DNA of 38,360 nucleotides, taken from the NCBI GenBank assembly GCA_031406135.1, contig JANOGU010000302.1:1-38360 (forward strand). Direction: 5' to 3'. The position numbers were made by a program, and so were the translations under genes. Every line of letters starts with the position of its first letter. Position 1 is the stretch's first letter. Shown here piece by piece: positions 22,838-31,630 of the stretch. The notes beneath the pieces were generated by a model. The model was not told the DNA's origin. It saw only the letters and a list, made by a program, of their open reading frames with translations, and ran no database searches. Source of the DNA: JANOGU01 sp031406135. GTDB taxonomy: Bacteria; Pseudomonadota; Alphaproteobacteria; Rhodobacterales; Rhodobacteraceae.

Positions 22838-23459
22838 GCCCCACGGCGCGGGCACCTTGCCAAAGATCGCGGGCCACATGGTGGGCGTGCTCGCCCCGCG
22901 TCGGGATGACGTCCGGCACCTGCACCACCGTCATCCCGGCGGCGCGGGCGGACCGCGCGCCGGTCTCGCTGTCCTCGAAGGCGACGCAGTCAGCCGGGTC
23001 CACGCCCAGACGTTCAGCGGCGCGCAGGAAGGGTTCGGGCGCTGGTTTGGGGGTCGTCACATCGTCGTAGGTGACGACCGCCGAGAAATGGACGTGCAGG
23101 CCGGTGCGGGCGAGCTTCCGGTCGGCCTGCGCCCGGGTGGACGAGGTGGCGATGGCCCGTGGCAGCCGGATCGCCGTCAGCACCTCGACCGCGAAGGCCT
23201 TGAGCGGGATGCCGTGCTCCAGTCGGGCATGGAAGCGACGGTTCCAGTCAACCCGGTAGGCGGCCACGTCCAGACCGGGGAACAGGCCGCCGAGAATCGC
23301 CGAGCCGGTCACGTCGTCCACCCCCACCAGACGGTGGAACACGTCTTCGGAAGCCTCCACCCCGGCCAGCCGAAGGGTTTCAAGCCCGGCCGCCATCGCC
23401 AGCCGCTCGGTGTCCACCAGCGTGCCGTCGAGGTCGAAGATCGCGGCGGCGAATCTCAA
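22830..23459 (-). CDS. HAD-superfamily phosphatase (subfamily IA)
   Basis: A 209-residue phosphatase of the beta-phosphoglucomutase/phosphoglycolate phosphatase type. Motif I FDLDGTLVDTE has the nucleophile Asp9 and acid/base Asp11. Motif II is ATSSTRAQ, motif III the lysine in TTPKPAPEPFL, and motif IV VAFEDSETGARSARAAGM. A helical cap lies between I and II. The best start is TTG 23459, which overlaps the upstream gene's TGA (TTGA) and is preceded by CCGGAGC; no ATG is available before motif I. Substrate unknown. It is cotranscribed with the small exported protein upstream and converges with the M24 gene. Confidence 0.9.
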   Translation of the reverse strand: MRFAAAIFDLDGTLVDTERLAMAAGLETLRLAGVEASEDVFHRLVGVDDVTGSAILGGLFPGLDVAAYRVDWNRRFHARLEHGIPLKAFAVEVLTAIRLPRAIATSSTRAQADRKLARTGLHVHFSAVVTYDDVTTPKPAPEPFLRAAERLGVDPADCVAFEDSETGARSARAAGMTVVQVPDVIPTRGEHAHHVARDLWQGARAVGLI

Positions 23460-23803
23460 GTCCGCTCCGGCCGTCGGCAGAAGTAGCGGCCAAAGACGCC
23501 CAGGCAGCGCGTCTTCCGCCCCAGCCCGGCGATCACCGCGCGCGTTGCGAGGGGTCCGCGGACAAGCCGCACGTCCAGCGCCTTGCGCACCAGGCCGGCG
23601 CAGTCCGAAGGGCGCAGCTTGCACGCGGCCAGCGCCATCGTCGCCACCGGATCGCCAGAAGCGTCGATATCGCTGCTGGCCACCCGCTCGCGCACCATTC
23701 CTTCGATCAGCGCCGAAAGCTCCGCCTCGCCCGGCCGGGTCAGATGCGCGGCAAGGCCAAGGGCCGCCGCCGCGAAAAGGACGAGGATCAGGATGCGCCG
23801 CAT
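23456..23803 (-). CDS. Small exported protein of unknown function
   Basis: A 115-residue protein starting MRRILILVLFAAAALGLAAH. The first 19 or so residues form a signal peptide or single membrane anchor, so the rest is periplasmic. Four cysteines (AACKLRPSDCAG and TRCLGVFGRYFC) could form two disulfides. I recognise no family; composition and codon use match neighbours. The stop overlaps the HAD gene's TTG start by four bases, so translation is coupled. It lies 39 bases downstream of the CpdB-like gene on the same strand. Confidence 0.8.
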   Translation of the reverse strand: MRRILILVLFAAAALGLAAHLTRPGEAELSALIEGMVRERVASSDIDASGDPVATMALAACKLRPSDCAGLVRKALDVRLVRGPLATRAVIAGLGRKTRCLGVFGRYFCRRPERT

Positions 23804-23842
23804 GACGGCGCTTCATGCCCGCTGGCGCGCGCGCTGTCCATC

Positions 23843-25735
23843 TCAGGCGCTGGCGGTCAGCCGGACCCGCAGGAACCCATCTGCGGTAAAGCCCAACCCC
23901 TCGGCGACAAGGCCGGGCAGCCCGGCCCGCGCCGGCTGGGCCTGCGGCGCCGTGTCAAGCGTGGCGCTGGCCCCGGGCGGCAGCAACAGGCGCCAGGCGG
24001 GGGGCGGCGGCGGTGGCAGAGTGCCGTGCCGGCGGACCCAGGCGGCGAGAATGTCGCGGCAGGCCTTCGGCGCGGCCAACGGCAGGTCCGATCCCTCGCC
24101 CTCGCCGCCGTCGGCCAGGAACAACCCGGCCCGGTAGCTGCTGGTGGCCACCACAACCTCGGCCGAGGGATCGAGCGGCGCGCCGTCGATGAGCAGGTCG
24201 CGCAGGCGGCCGGCGGCCGGGTTGCGCCGTCCGTCGGGTCCAAACCTCGGCTGGGCGGCGGTGTCTATGGTGTAGCTCGCCCCGAGCAGGCCAAAGAACT
24301 GGAAGACGGACACCTCCGGGTCGATCAGCGGCTGGTCGGGGATGCCCGGTCGGAGAGTACGGAACAGGGACGCCGCCCGCTCCAGCCAGTCGCAGAGTCG
24401 CGCCCCGGTCATGCGCAGGGCGGCGACCGAGTCCGGGAAGGGATACAGATCGGCGATGTGGCGCAGCGTGAGCGGCCCCGCGGGCAGACAGACAAAGTTC
24501 CCCGGCCCGCCGCGGCCACCGGACTTGAAGGGCGAGGCGGTCGCCAGCAGCGGAAGACCCGCCAGCGGGGTTCCCGCGAAGGCCGCGCGGACATGGTCGC
24601 GCTTGGCCGTGGCGATGTAGAAGCTCGCCGGCCCGTCGCCGGCCAGGGCAAAGTGCGTGTCGACCGGCAACGTGGTGCGGCCGAGCGGTTCGCGCAGCGC
24701 GGCCCGCGTGGCCTGGTGCGCCGGCCCCGCCGCCGCCCGGAGCCGGCGCCCGGCGGCCGACGGCCGCCGCGCGGGCCCGTCCTTCAGTCCGTCCTTCAGT
24801 CCGTCTTTCTGGCCGGCGACCGACAGCGCCCGGGACTGCGCGGCGGCGATGCGCCAGCCGCCGCCGTCGCTGCCGTCGAGCAGCAGGTCGATCACACCGA
24901 GATGCGAGCCGAAGGCGCCGGCCATGACCGCGGGCTTGCCGCACAGCGTGCCCAGGACGGCGTCCGTGCCCGGGAATCCCGCATGTGCGGGGCCGGGAAA
25001 AGCCAGGTGCGTATGGCCCGCGACCACGACATCGACCTCGGGCCGGGCGGCGATGTCCGTCGCGCTGTGATCGTCGCGCTGCGTGGCGGCGGTCCTGCCG
25101 ATCCCGGAATGGCAGAGCGCCACCACAAGGTCGGCGCCCGCGGACCGCAGGTCCGGCAGGTGCCGGGCGGCGGCGGCCAGCATGTCCGGGGTGTGCAAGC
25201 GGCCGGCAACATGCTCCCGGTCCCAGACCTCGGTCTTCGGCGGCAGGAACGAGATCACCCCGATGCGCAGCGGATGGGGCGTGCCGGCGCCGTCGCGCAC
25301 CTCGCGGTCGAGCAGCACCCAGGGCGGCCCCAGCGGCCGGTCGGCGGCGATGGCGTTCGCCGACACCACCGGAAAGCGGGCGTCCTGCAGCGACCGGCGC
25401 AGGAAGGGCAGGCCGTGGCTGAATTCGTGGTTCCCCAGGCCGGCCGCGTCGTAGCCGGCCGCGTTCATCGCCGCGATCATCGGATGCACGTCTCCTTCGC
25501 GCAGCCCGCGCTGCGCGACGAGGTCGCCGAGCGGGCTGCCCTGAAGGAAGTCGCCGTTGTCGAAAAGCAGGCAGTTCGGAACCTCGCGCCGCAGGGCGGA
25601 GGCGAGGTCGGCGATGCGCGCGAGGCCGACGGTTTCGTTCCTCCGGTCGGCGGTGTAGTCAAACGGCAGGATGTGGACGTGCAGGTCGGTGGTGCCCAGG
25701 ATGCGCAGGTGGACCTGCCGGGGGTGGCGCGGCAC
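23843..25735 (-). CDS. CpdB-like 2',3'-cyclic-nucleotide phosphodiesterase/3'-nucleotidase
   Basis: Metallophosphatase with C-terminal nucleotidase domain. Motifs: LGTTDLHVHILPFDY (first metal site), FDNGDFLQG, GLGNHEFSHGLPFL, ALCHSGIG and VAGHTHLAFPG. The C-terminal domain follows, with NFVCLPAGPLTLRHIADLYPFP and VATSSYRAG. DxH, GDFLQG, GNHEF and GHTH are all intact. The start is uncertain: I use GTG 25735 (MPRHPRQVHLRI), close to where the domain begins; TTG 25765 or a much longer frame from 25897 are alternatives. None gives a signal peptide, which is odd because CpdB is normally periplasmic. A KDGL repeat interrupts the linker (around 24777-24809). 631 codons. Confidence 0.85.
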   Translation of the reverse strand: MPRHPRQVHLRILGTTDLHVHILPFDYTADRRNETVGLARIADLASALRREVPNCLLFDNGDFLQGSPLGDLVAQRGLREGDVHPMIAAMNAAGYDAAGLGNHEFSHGLPFLRRSLQDARFPVVSANAIAADRPLGPPWVLLDREVRDGAGTPHPLRIGVISFLPPKTEVWDREHVAGRLHTPDMLAAAARHLPDLRSAGADLVVALCHSGIGRTAATQRDDHSATDIAARPEVDVVVAGHTHLAFPGPAHAGFPGTDAVLGTLCGKPAVMAGAFGSHLGVIDLLLDGSDGGGWRIAAAQSRALSVAGQKDGLKDGLKDGPARRPSAAGRRLRAAAGPAHQATRAALREPLGRTTLPVDTHFALAGDGPASFYIATAKRDHVRAAFAGTPLAGLPLLATASPFKSGGRGGPGNFVCLPAGPLTLRHIADLYPFPDSVAALRMTGARLCDWLERAASLFRTLRPGIPDQPLIDPEVSVFQFFGLLGASYTIDTAAQPRFGPDGRRNPAAGRLRDLLIDGAPLDPSAEVVVATSSYRAGLFLADGGEGEGSDLPLAAPKACRDILAAWVRRHGTLPPPPPPAWRLLLPPGASATLDTAPQAQPARAGLPGLVAEGLGFTADGFLRVRLTASA

Positions 25736-25780
25736 CGGAAACGGAAAGTGATGAAAAGCGCGCAAATGCGAAACCCCGTC

Positions 25781-25799
25781 AGCGCCGCCCAGCGGCGCT
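25781..25799. repeat. Perfect inverted repeat upstream of the CpdB-like gene
   Basis: AGCGCCGC, CCA, GCGGCGCT: an 8-bp perfect stem with a 3-base loop. It sits 46 bases upstream of the chosen CpdB-like start and 134 bases before nudC. It may be an operator or an mRNA hairpin; no U-run, so not a terminator. Confidence 0.4.
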
Positions 25800-25932
25800 C
25801 CCCCACAACCGCAAGGATAGACCGAATGTCGCGTTCGCCGAGGAGGCGATTGCGGAGTCGTCGCACATCTCGCGCCAGGATTGCAGATCGGCACCACCTT
25901 TGGCCGCCGGCCGCCAACCGGAGCGCCGCGCC

Positions 25933-26886
25933 ATGCTGACCGCGGGGCTGGCCTTCGCCGGCGACGCGCCCGACCGCGACGCCGCGATCCGCACCGATCC
26001 GCAGGCGCTGGCGGCGGCCCTGGACCAGGGCGCGGTGCTGCCCCTGTGGCGCGGCAAGCCGCTCACGGGCGGCGAGGCCGCCGACCTCGGCTGGCTGGCC
26101 GCCGGCCACCCGGCACTGGCGGCGGGCGAGGCGCCGGTCTATCTCGGCCGCAGCGGAGGCACGGCGCGCTTCGCGCAGGACATCTCGTCCTGGACACCCC
26201 CCGCGGGCCAGGCGGCGGTGGAGGCGGGGTTCCTCGACCCTTCTGTGCAGCGCCACCCCGACCTGCCGCCGGACGCTGGCTTTGCCGAACTGCGCGGGCT
26301 GATGGCGCGGCTGTCGCCCGAGGACGGCGCGCTGGCCGCCACCGCCAAGGCGCTCACCGGCTGGCACGCCTCGCACCGCTTCTGCGCCGCCTGCGGCGCG
26401 CCGTCGCTTCCCGAACGCGGCGGTTGGCAGCGGCGCTGCCCGGCCTGCGGCGCCGCCCATTTCCCGCGCACCGATCCGGTCGTCATCATGCTGGTGCTGC
26501 GCGGCAACCGCACGCTGATCGGGCGGTCGGCGGGCTGGCCGCCGGCGATGTATTCCTGTCTCGCCGGCTTCGTCGAGCCCGGCGAGACGATCGAGGCCGC
26601 CGTCCGCCGCGAGGTCGCCGAGGAGACCGGCGTGCGCATCGGCCGCGTGCGCTACTTGGCCAGCCAGCCCTGGCCCTTCCCCGCCTCGCTGATGGTCGGC
26701 TGCCTCGCCGTTGCGGAGAGCGAAGAGATCACGCTTGACCCAGAGGAACTGGAAGCCGCGCGCTGGGTCTCGCGCGAGGAGATGGCGGAGGCGATGGCCG
26801 GGGGCCACGCTGAGCTGCGCGCCCCGCGCGCCGGCGCCATCGCCCAGGCGATGCTGGCGGCCTGGATCGCCGACCGGCTGGACTGA
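25933..26886 (+). CDS. nudC: NAD+ diphosphatase (NudC)
   Basis: Nudix hydrolase that splits NAD(H) to NMN(H) and AMP and, in E. coli, removes NAD caps from RNA. The 317-residue product has the NudC zinc ribbon CAACGAPSLPERGGWQRRCPAC (Cys151, 154, 169, 172). The Nudix box GFVEPGETIEAAVRREVAEE is at about 212-231. The NudC signature SQPWPFPASLM at 244-254 separates it from other Nudix proteins. The ATG at 25933 was chosen; a TTG at 25900 would add 11 residues without a ribosome site. It converges with pheA, 16 bases apart, and diverges from the CpdB-like gene. Confidence 0.95.
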   Translation: MLTAGLAFAGDAPDRDAAIRTDPQALAAALDQGAVLPLWRGKPLTGGEAADLGWLAAGHPALAAGEAPVYLGRSGGTARFAQDISSWTPPAGQAAVEAGFLDPSVQRHPDLPPDAGFAELRGLMARLSPEDGALAATAKALTGWHASHRFCAACGAPSLPERGGWQRRCPACGAAHFPRTDPVVIMLVLRGNRTLIGRSAGWPPAMYSCLAGFVEPGETIEAAVRREVAEETGVRIGRVRYLASQPWPFPASLMVGCLAVAESEEITLDPEELEAARWVSREEMAEAMAGGHAELRAPRAGAIAQAMLAAWIADRLD

Positions 26887-26902
26887 CCGCGGGCGCCTGT
26901 CT

Positions 26903-27736
26903 TCAGCTGCGCGGACGGTTCGAGGGATAGACGCCGAGGATGTTGAGCGACGAGGTGAAGTACCCCAGCTCCTCCAGCGCCAGCCCGACGCTTTCGTCTC
27001 CGGGGTGGCCCTCGATGTCGGCGTAGAACTCGGTCGCGGTGAACGACCCGCCGACCATGTAGCTTTCCAGCTTGGTCATGTTGACGCCGTTGGTGGCAAA
27101 GCCGCCCATCGCCTTGTACAGCGCCGCCGGGATGTTGCGGACGCGGAAGGTGAAGGTGGTCATCATCCGGCCGTCGCCGCGCCGCGTCAGGTCGGGCTGG
27201 CGTGCCATCACCAGGAAGCGGGTGGTGTTGTTGGCCTGGTCCTCGATCTGACGGGCCAGCACTTCGAGCCCGTAGATTTCCCCCGCGAGCTCCGACGCCA
27301 GCGCCGCCAGTTCCGGGTCGCCCTTCTCGGCCACGATCTTGGCCGACCCGGCGGTGTCGGCGCCGGTCACCGCGGTCAGCCCGTGCGATTTCAGGAACGC
27401 CCGGCACTGGCCGAGCAGCACGGTATGGCTCATCGCCCGCTTCACCCGCCCCAGGGCTGTGCCGCGCACACCCAGAAGGTGGATGTGAACCCGCAGGAAG
27501 TGCTCGTCCACGATATGCAGGCCGGACCCCGGCAGCAGCGAATGGATGTCGGCCACCCGGCCATAGGTGGAGTTCTCCACCGGCAGCATGGCGAGATCGG
27601 CCTCGCCCGACCGGCAAGCCTCGATCGCGTCCTCGAAGGTGCGACAGGGCAGGGCGTCAAGTCCCGGGCGCGCCTGCCGGCAGGCCTCGTGCGAATAGGC
27701 TCCGGGTTCCCCCTGGAAAGCGATCCTCTGCTCCAT
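26903..27736 (-). CDS. pheA: Prephenate dehydratase
   Basis: Converts prephenate to phenylpyruvate in phenylalanine synthesis. The 277-residue product has the periplasmic-binding-protein-like catalytic domain (1-180: IAFQGEPGAYSHEACRQA, MLPVENSTYGRVADIH) with the catalytic threonine region EDQANNTTRFLVM. A C-terminal ACT domain follows (about 190-277: TTFTFRVRNIPAALYKAM, with ESYMVGGSFTATEFYADIEG) for allosteric phenylalanine binding. No chorismate mutase domain is fused. ATG 27736. It diverges from cycM and converges with nudC. Confidence 0.96.
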   Translation of the reverse strand: MEQRIAFQGEPGAYSHEACRQARPGLDALPCRTFEDAIEACRSGEADLAMLPVENSTYGRVADIHSLLPGSGLHIVDEHFLRVHIHLLGVRGTALGRVKRAMSHTVLLGQCRAFLKSHGLTAVTGADTAGSAKIVAEKGDPELAALASELAGEIYGLEVLARQIEDQANNTTRFLVMARQPDLTRRGDGRMMTTFTFRVRNIPAALYKAMGGFATNGVNMTKLESYMVGGSFTATEFYADIEGHPGDESVGLALEELGYFTSSLNILGVYPSNRPRS

Positions 27737-27863
27737 CTCGGTCCGTCTCCGGGCTGCGGCCTCTCCAGCGTCGTCGCGCGTCTATACCTTGCGCTGGCGC
27801 GCGGGAAGCAGGTAGAAGCGCCGCAAGACTAGCGGTGATGGCTGGGCAGGGCACGGACGCGAC

Positions 27864-28406
27864 ATGTTCGACACGATGACGATGACCAAGGCGGTGGGCG
27901 GCATCTGCGGTTCGCTCCTGGTGTTCCTGCTGATCGGCTTCGCAGGGGAGTCGGTCTACCCCGCCAGCGCCGGCGGCGAGGGCCACGGCGGCGAGGCGGC
28001 ACAGGCTTACGTGATCGAGACCGGCGCCGAGGAAGCCCCGGCCGAAGGCGGCGAGGAAGCGTCGGGTCCGCCCGCCGACCTCGACGCCCTGATCGCGGCG
28101 GCCGATCCGGCAGCCGGCGAGAAGATCTTCGCCAAGTGCAAGGCCTGCCACAAGATCGACGGCACCGAAGGCCCGGGGCCGCACCTGAACGGCGTGGTGA
28201 ACCGCAACAAAGGCTCCATCACCGCCTTCCCGGGCTATTCCGACGGCATGACGGCTCAGAGCGCCGAGACCTGGACCTTTGCCAACCTCTACCAGTTCCT
28301 CGAGAACCCCAAGGACTACGTGCCGGGCACCAAGATGAACTTCCAGGGTCTGCCGAAGCCGGACGACCGCGTCGCGATCATCGCCTATCTCGCCTCGGTC
28401 CCCTGA
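27864..28406 (+). CDS. cycM: Membrane-anchored cytochrome c552 (CycM-like)
   Basis: Electron carrier between the bc1 complex and cytochrome c oxidase on the periplasmic side of the membrane. The 180-residue product has an N-terminal transmembrane anchor (about 11-28, VGGICGSLLVFLLIGFAG). An acidic, alanine/glutamate-rich linker (about 40-70) leads to a class I cytochrome c domain with heme site CKACH (92-96) and axial Met158 in GTKMNFQG. The anchor-linker-cytochrome layout is that of c552 (CycM) of Paracoccus and cytochrome cy of Rhodobacter, both as remembered. The ATG has no strong Shine-Dalgarno. A clean intrinsic terminator follows. Confidence 0.95.
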   Translation: MFDTMTMTKAVGGICGSLLVFLLIGFAGESVYPASAGGEGHGGEAAQAYVIETGAEEAPAEGGEEASGPPADLDALIAAADPAAGEKIFAKCKACHKIDGTEGPGPHLNGVVNRNKGSITAFPGYSDGMTAQSAETWTFANLYQFLENPKDYVPGTKMNFQGLPKPDDRVAIIAYLASVP

Positions 28407-28431
28407 TCCCGGGGCCGACGCGCTGCCGCAG

Positions 28432-28457
28432 GGCCGCCCCCCGCGGGGCGGCCTTTT
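28432..28457 (+). terminator. Intrinsic terminator of cycM
   Basis: Perfect 9-bp stem GGCCGCCCC / GGGGCGGCC with a 4-base loop, directly followed by TTTTC, 26 bases past the cycM stop. It separates cycM from the yej operon. Confidence 0.85.
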
Positions 28458-28490
28458 CGCATGCAACTGTGATAATCGCGCGAACGTATC

Positions 28491-28518
28491 TTGCCCGTGA
28501 CCGCCGTGCCCTTAGCAT
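28491..28518 (+). promoter_or_regulatory. Possible yej operon promoter
   Basis: TTGCCC (28491-28496) and TAGCAT (28513-28518) are 16 bases apart, placing transcription start about 30 bases before the yejA ATG. Matches to consensus are moderate (4/6 each). Confidence 0.4.
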
Positions 28519-28557
28519 TGCGGGCAACGGGGCCGGGCAGACGGCGGGGAGACAGGC

Positions 28558-30468
28558 ATGGGCAAACCGGGCAGGGCGGTGACGGCGGCACAGGATAGCC
28601 GGGCGGTGCGGGCCGGGCTGGCGGCGGGCTTCGGCATCGTTCTCGTCGCCGCCACGGCGCTGGCGGTCCGGGCGCAGGACGTGACCGTCGCGCATGCCAT
28701 CACCACCTTCGGCGACCCGCCGAAATACGCGGCCGACTTCACCCATCTCGACTACGTCAACCCCGACGCGCCCAAGGGCGGCGAACTCAGCACCTGGGCC
28801 TTCGGCGGCTTCGATTCGATGAACCCGTTCTCGGCCAAGGGCCGCGGCGCGGTCGGCTCCTCGATCATGCTCGAATCCGTGCTGAACGGCACGATGGACG
28901 AGATCGGCTCTGCCTACTGCCTGCTGTGCGAGACGATGGAATACCCCGCCGACCGCTCCTGGGTCATATTCAACCTGCGCCCCGGCATCACCTTTTCGGA
29001 CGGAACGCCGCTGACCGCCGAGGACGTGCTGTTTTCCTACGAGACCTTCGTGACCAAGGGCCTGACCGACTTTCGCACCGTCTTTTCGCAGCAGGTGGAA
29101 AAGGCCGAGATCATCGACCCCCTCAAGATCAGGTTCACCTTCAAGCCGGGCATTCCGTACCGCGACCTGCCCTCCGACGTGGGCGGACTGCCGGTGTTCT
29201 CCAAGGCGCACTACCTCGCCAACACCCTGGACATGGAGGAAAGCACGCTGACCCCCTACCTGGGGTCCGGCGCCTACGTGGTGGACAGGATCGACGTCGG
29301 CACCCGCGTCGTCTACCGCCTCAACCCCGGCTACTGGGGCCGCGACCTGCCGATCAACCGGGGCCAGGGGAACTTCGAAACGCTGCGCTACGAGTATTTC
29401 GCCGACCCGCAGGCGGCTTTCGAAGGGTTCAAGGGCGGTGCCTACACCTTCCGTCTGGAAAACTCCTCGAAGTCCTGGGCCGAGCAATACGACTTCCCCT
29501 CGGCGGTGGCCGGCCAGGTGAGAAAGGAAGAGATTCCCAACGGCATCAAGGCCACGGGCCAGGCCTTCGTGTTCAACCTGCGCCGCGAAAAGTTCCAGGA
29601 CCCGCGCGTGCGCGAGGCGATCCGGCTGATGTTCAACTTTGAATGGTCGAACCAGACGCTGTTCTACGGGCTCTACGCCCGCATCAATTCGGTCTGGGAG
29701 AACAGCTTCCTCGCCGCGACCGGGGCACCTTCGCCCGAAGAGGTCGCACTCTTGCAGCCGCTGGTGGACGAGGGCCTGCTGGCCGCCTCGATCCTGACGG
29801 ACGATGCGGTTGCGGCGCCGGTCTCCGGCGAGCGCCAGCTTGATCGCGGCAACCTGCGCAAAGCTTCGGCGCTTCTGGATGAGGCCGGGTGGCCGGTGGG
29901 CGACGATGGCAAGCGCCGCAACGCGAAGGGCGAGACCCTGTCGGTCAGGTTCCTGAACGCCAATCCGCAATTCGACCGGGTCTACACGCCCTATGTGGAA
30001 AACCTGATCGCGCTCGGCATCGACGCAAGGCTCGAAAACGTCGATACCGCGCAGTTCGAGGCGCGCACCCGCGACCCGCAATACGACTTCGACATCATCA
30101 CCGACAACCTGCGCTCGGGCTATATTTCAGGCTCGGAGCTGAAGCAGTACTACGGATCGGAAACGGCCGATGTCTCGGTCTTCAACGTCGCCGGGCTGAA
30201 GAGCAAGGCGGTGGACCGGGTGATCGACATCGCGATGGCGGCAAAGTCGATGGACGAGCTGACCGTCGCGACCAAGGCGCTCGACCGGGTGATCCGGGCC
30301 GAGGGTGTCTGGGTCCCGCAATGGTACAAGGCCAGCCATTGGGTCGCCTACTACGATATGTACGAACACCCGGAAATGGTGCCGGAATACGGCCTGGGCG
30401 AGACCATGATCTGGTGGTTCAACCCGGAAAAGGCGGCGGCGCTGAAAGCCGCGGGCGTCTTGAAATAG
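28558..30468 (+). CDS. yejA: Oligopeptide ABC transporter substrate-binding protein (YejA type)
   Basis: Family 5 extracellular solute-binding protein of the YejABEF importer, which in E. coli takes up peptides including microcin C. The 636-residue product has a signal peptide after a longer N-region (MGKPGRAVTAAQDSRAVRAG then LAAGFGIVLVAATALAVRA, cleavage near 39). The SBP_bac_5 body follows: FNLRPGITFSDGTPLTAEDVLFSYE, VGGLPVFSKAHYL and NFETLRYEYF. The YejA-like insert QAAFEGFKGGAYTFRLENSS is present, with a C-terminal YGLGETMIWWFN. GGGGAGACAGGC precedes ATG 28558. First gene of a four-gene operon. Confidence 0.94.
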   Translation: MGKPGRAVTAAQDSRAVRAGLAAGFGIVLVAATALAVRAQDVTVAHAITTFGDPPKYAADFTHLDYVNPDAPKGGELSTWAFGGFDSMNPFSAKGRGAVGSSIMLESVLNGTMDEIGSAYCLLCETMEYPADRSWVIFNLRPGITFSDGTPLTAEDVLFSYETFVTKGLTDFRTVFSQQVEKAEIIDPLKIRFTFKPGIPYRDLPSDVGGLPVFSKAHYLANTLDMEESTLTPYLGSGAYVVDRIDVGTRVVYRLNPGYWGRDLPINRGQGNFETLRYEYFADPQAAFEGFKGGAYTFRLENSSKSWAEQYDFPSAVAGQVRKEEIPNGIKATGQAFVFNLRREKFQDPRVREAIRLMFNFEWSNQTLFYGLYARINSVWENSFLAATGAPSPEEVALLQPLVDEGLLAASILTDDAVAAPVSGERQLDRGNLRKASALLDEAGWPVGDDGKRRNAKGETLSVRFLNANPQFDRVYTPYVENLIALGIDARLENVDTAQFEARTRDPQYDFDIITDNLRSGYISGSELKQYYGSETADVSVFNVAGLKSKAVDRVIDIAMAAKSMDELTVATKALDRVIRAEGVWVPQWYKASHWVAYYDMYEHPEMVPEYGLGETMIWWFNPEKAAALKAAGVLK

Positions 30469-30484
30469 GGACGGCGGAACCGCC

Positions 30485-31627
30485 TTGGGCGCCTACATTC
30501 TCCGCCGACTGCTGCTGGTGATCCCGACGCTGATCGGGATCATGATCGTCAATTTCACCCTGACCCAGTTCGTCCCCGGCGGCCCGCTCGACCAGATCCG
30601 CGCGCGCATCGAGGGCGAGGGGGACGCGCTCGAGGCGCTCAGCGGCGCCGGCGAGGAGGTATCGCAGGAGGGCGACGGCAGCTCCATAGGCGGCCGCGGT
30701 CTGCCGCCCGAGTTCCTCGCCAAGCTGGAGGTGCAGTTCGGCTTTTCCCGCTTCGTCTGCGCCGAGGGCTTCACCGGCGAGCCCTCGATCGACCATCCCG
30801 AGTGCCGCAAGGAGGCGATCCCGGGCTGGGAGCGCTTCCTGATCATGATGGGAAAATACGTCCGGCTGGACTTCGGCGAAAGCTACTTCCGCTCCATCGA
30901 CGTGGTCGACCTGATCCTGGAAAAGATGCCGGTCTCGATCACCCTGGGCCTGTGGTCCACGATCATCGCCTATCTGGTCTCGATCCCGCTCGGCATCCGC
31001 AAGGCGGTGCGCGACGGGTCGTCCTTCGACACCTGGACCTCCGGTATCATCATCGCCGCTTATGCGATCCCGTCGTTCCTTTTCGCCATCCTGTTGATGG
31101 TGGTCTTCGCCGGCGGCTCGTATTTCCAATGGTTCCCGCTGCGCGGCCTGACCTCGGACAACTGGGAAAGCCTCAGCCTGGTCGGCAAGGTGCTCGACTA
31201 CCTGCACCACATCGTGCTGCCGGTCACGGCGCAGCTGATCGCGTCCTTCGCCACGCTGACGCTGCTGACCAAGAACAGCTTCCTCGACGAGATCAAGAAG
31301 CAATACGTGATGACCGCCCGCGCCAAGGGCCTGTCGGAACGCCGCGTGCTTTACGGCCACGTCTTCCGCAATGCGATGCTGATCGTCATCGCGGGATTTC
31401 CCTCGGTGTTCCTCGGCGTGTTCTTCGGCTCGTCGCTCCTGATCGAGATGATCTTCTCGCTCGACGGACTGGGCCAGCTTGCCTTCAAGTCGGCGGTGGA
31501 GCGGGACTATCCGGTGATCTTCGGCTCGCTCTTCGCCTTCGGCGTGATCGGGCTGGTGGTCGGCATCCTGTCGGACATGATGTATGTCTTCGTCGATCCC
31601 CGGATCGACTTCGAGCGGCGGGGCTAG
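30485..31627 (+). CDS. yejB: Oligopeptide ABC transporter permease (YejB type)
   Basis: Inner-membrane permease, 380 residues, starting at TTG 30485 (MGAYILRRLLLVIPTLIGIM). The usual first helix begins at once, so the TTG fits; GGACGGCGGA lies upstream. It has about six helices plus an inserted periplasmic/cytoplasmic loop (30-130, DALEALSGAGEEVSQEGDGSS and FGFSRFVCAEGFTGEPSIDH) that distinguishes YejB from DppB. The BPD_transp_1 EAA-like loop is ARAKGLSERRVLYGHVFRNA, followed by a last helix. Sits 17 bases after yejA and 4 bases before yejE. Confidence 0.94.
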   Translation: MGAYILRRLLLVIPTLIGIMIVNFTLTQFVPGGPLDQIRARIEGEGDALEALSGAGEEVSQEGDGSSIGGRGLPPEFLAKLEVQFGFSRFVCAEGFTGEPSIDHPECRKEAIPGWERFLIMMGKYVRLDFGESYFRSIDVVDLILEKMPVSITLGLWSTIIAYLVSIPLGIRKAVRDGSSFDTWTSGIIIAAYAIPSFLFAILLMVVFAGGSYFQWFPLRGLTSDNWESLSLVGKVLDYLHHIVLPVTAQLIASFATLTLLTKNSFLDEIKKQYVMTARAKGLSERRVLYGHVFRNAMLIVIAGFPSVFLGVFFGSSLLIEMIFSLDGLGQLAFKSAVERDYPVIFGSLFAFGVIGLVVGILSDMMYVFVDPRIDFERRG

Positions 31628-31630
31628 GGG

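Noticed and set aside
20092..23070. A 992-codon plus-strand frame over the TetR, hydrolase and M24 genes
   Set aside because: Crosses three real genes out of phase; sequence is low-complexity Arg/Gly/Pro.
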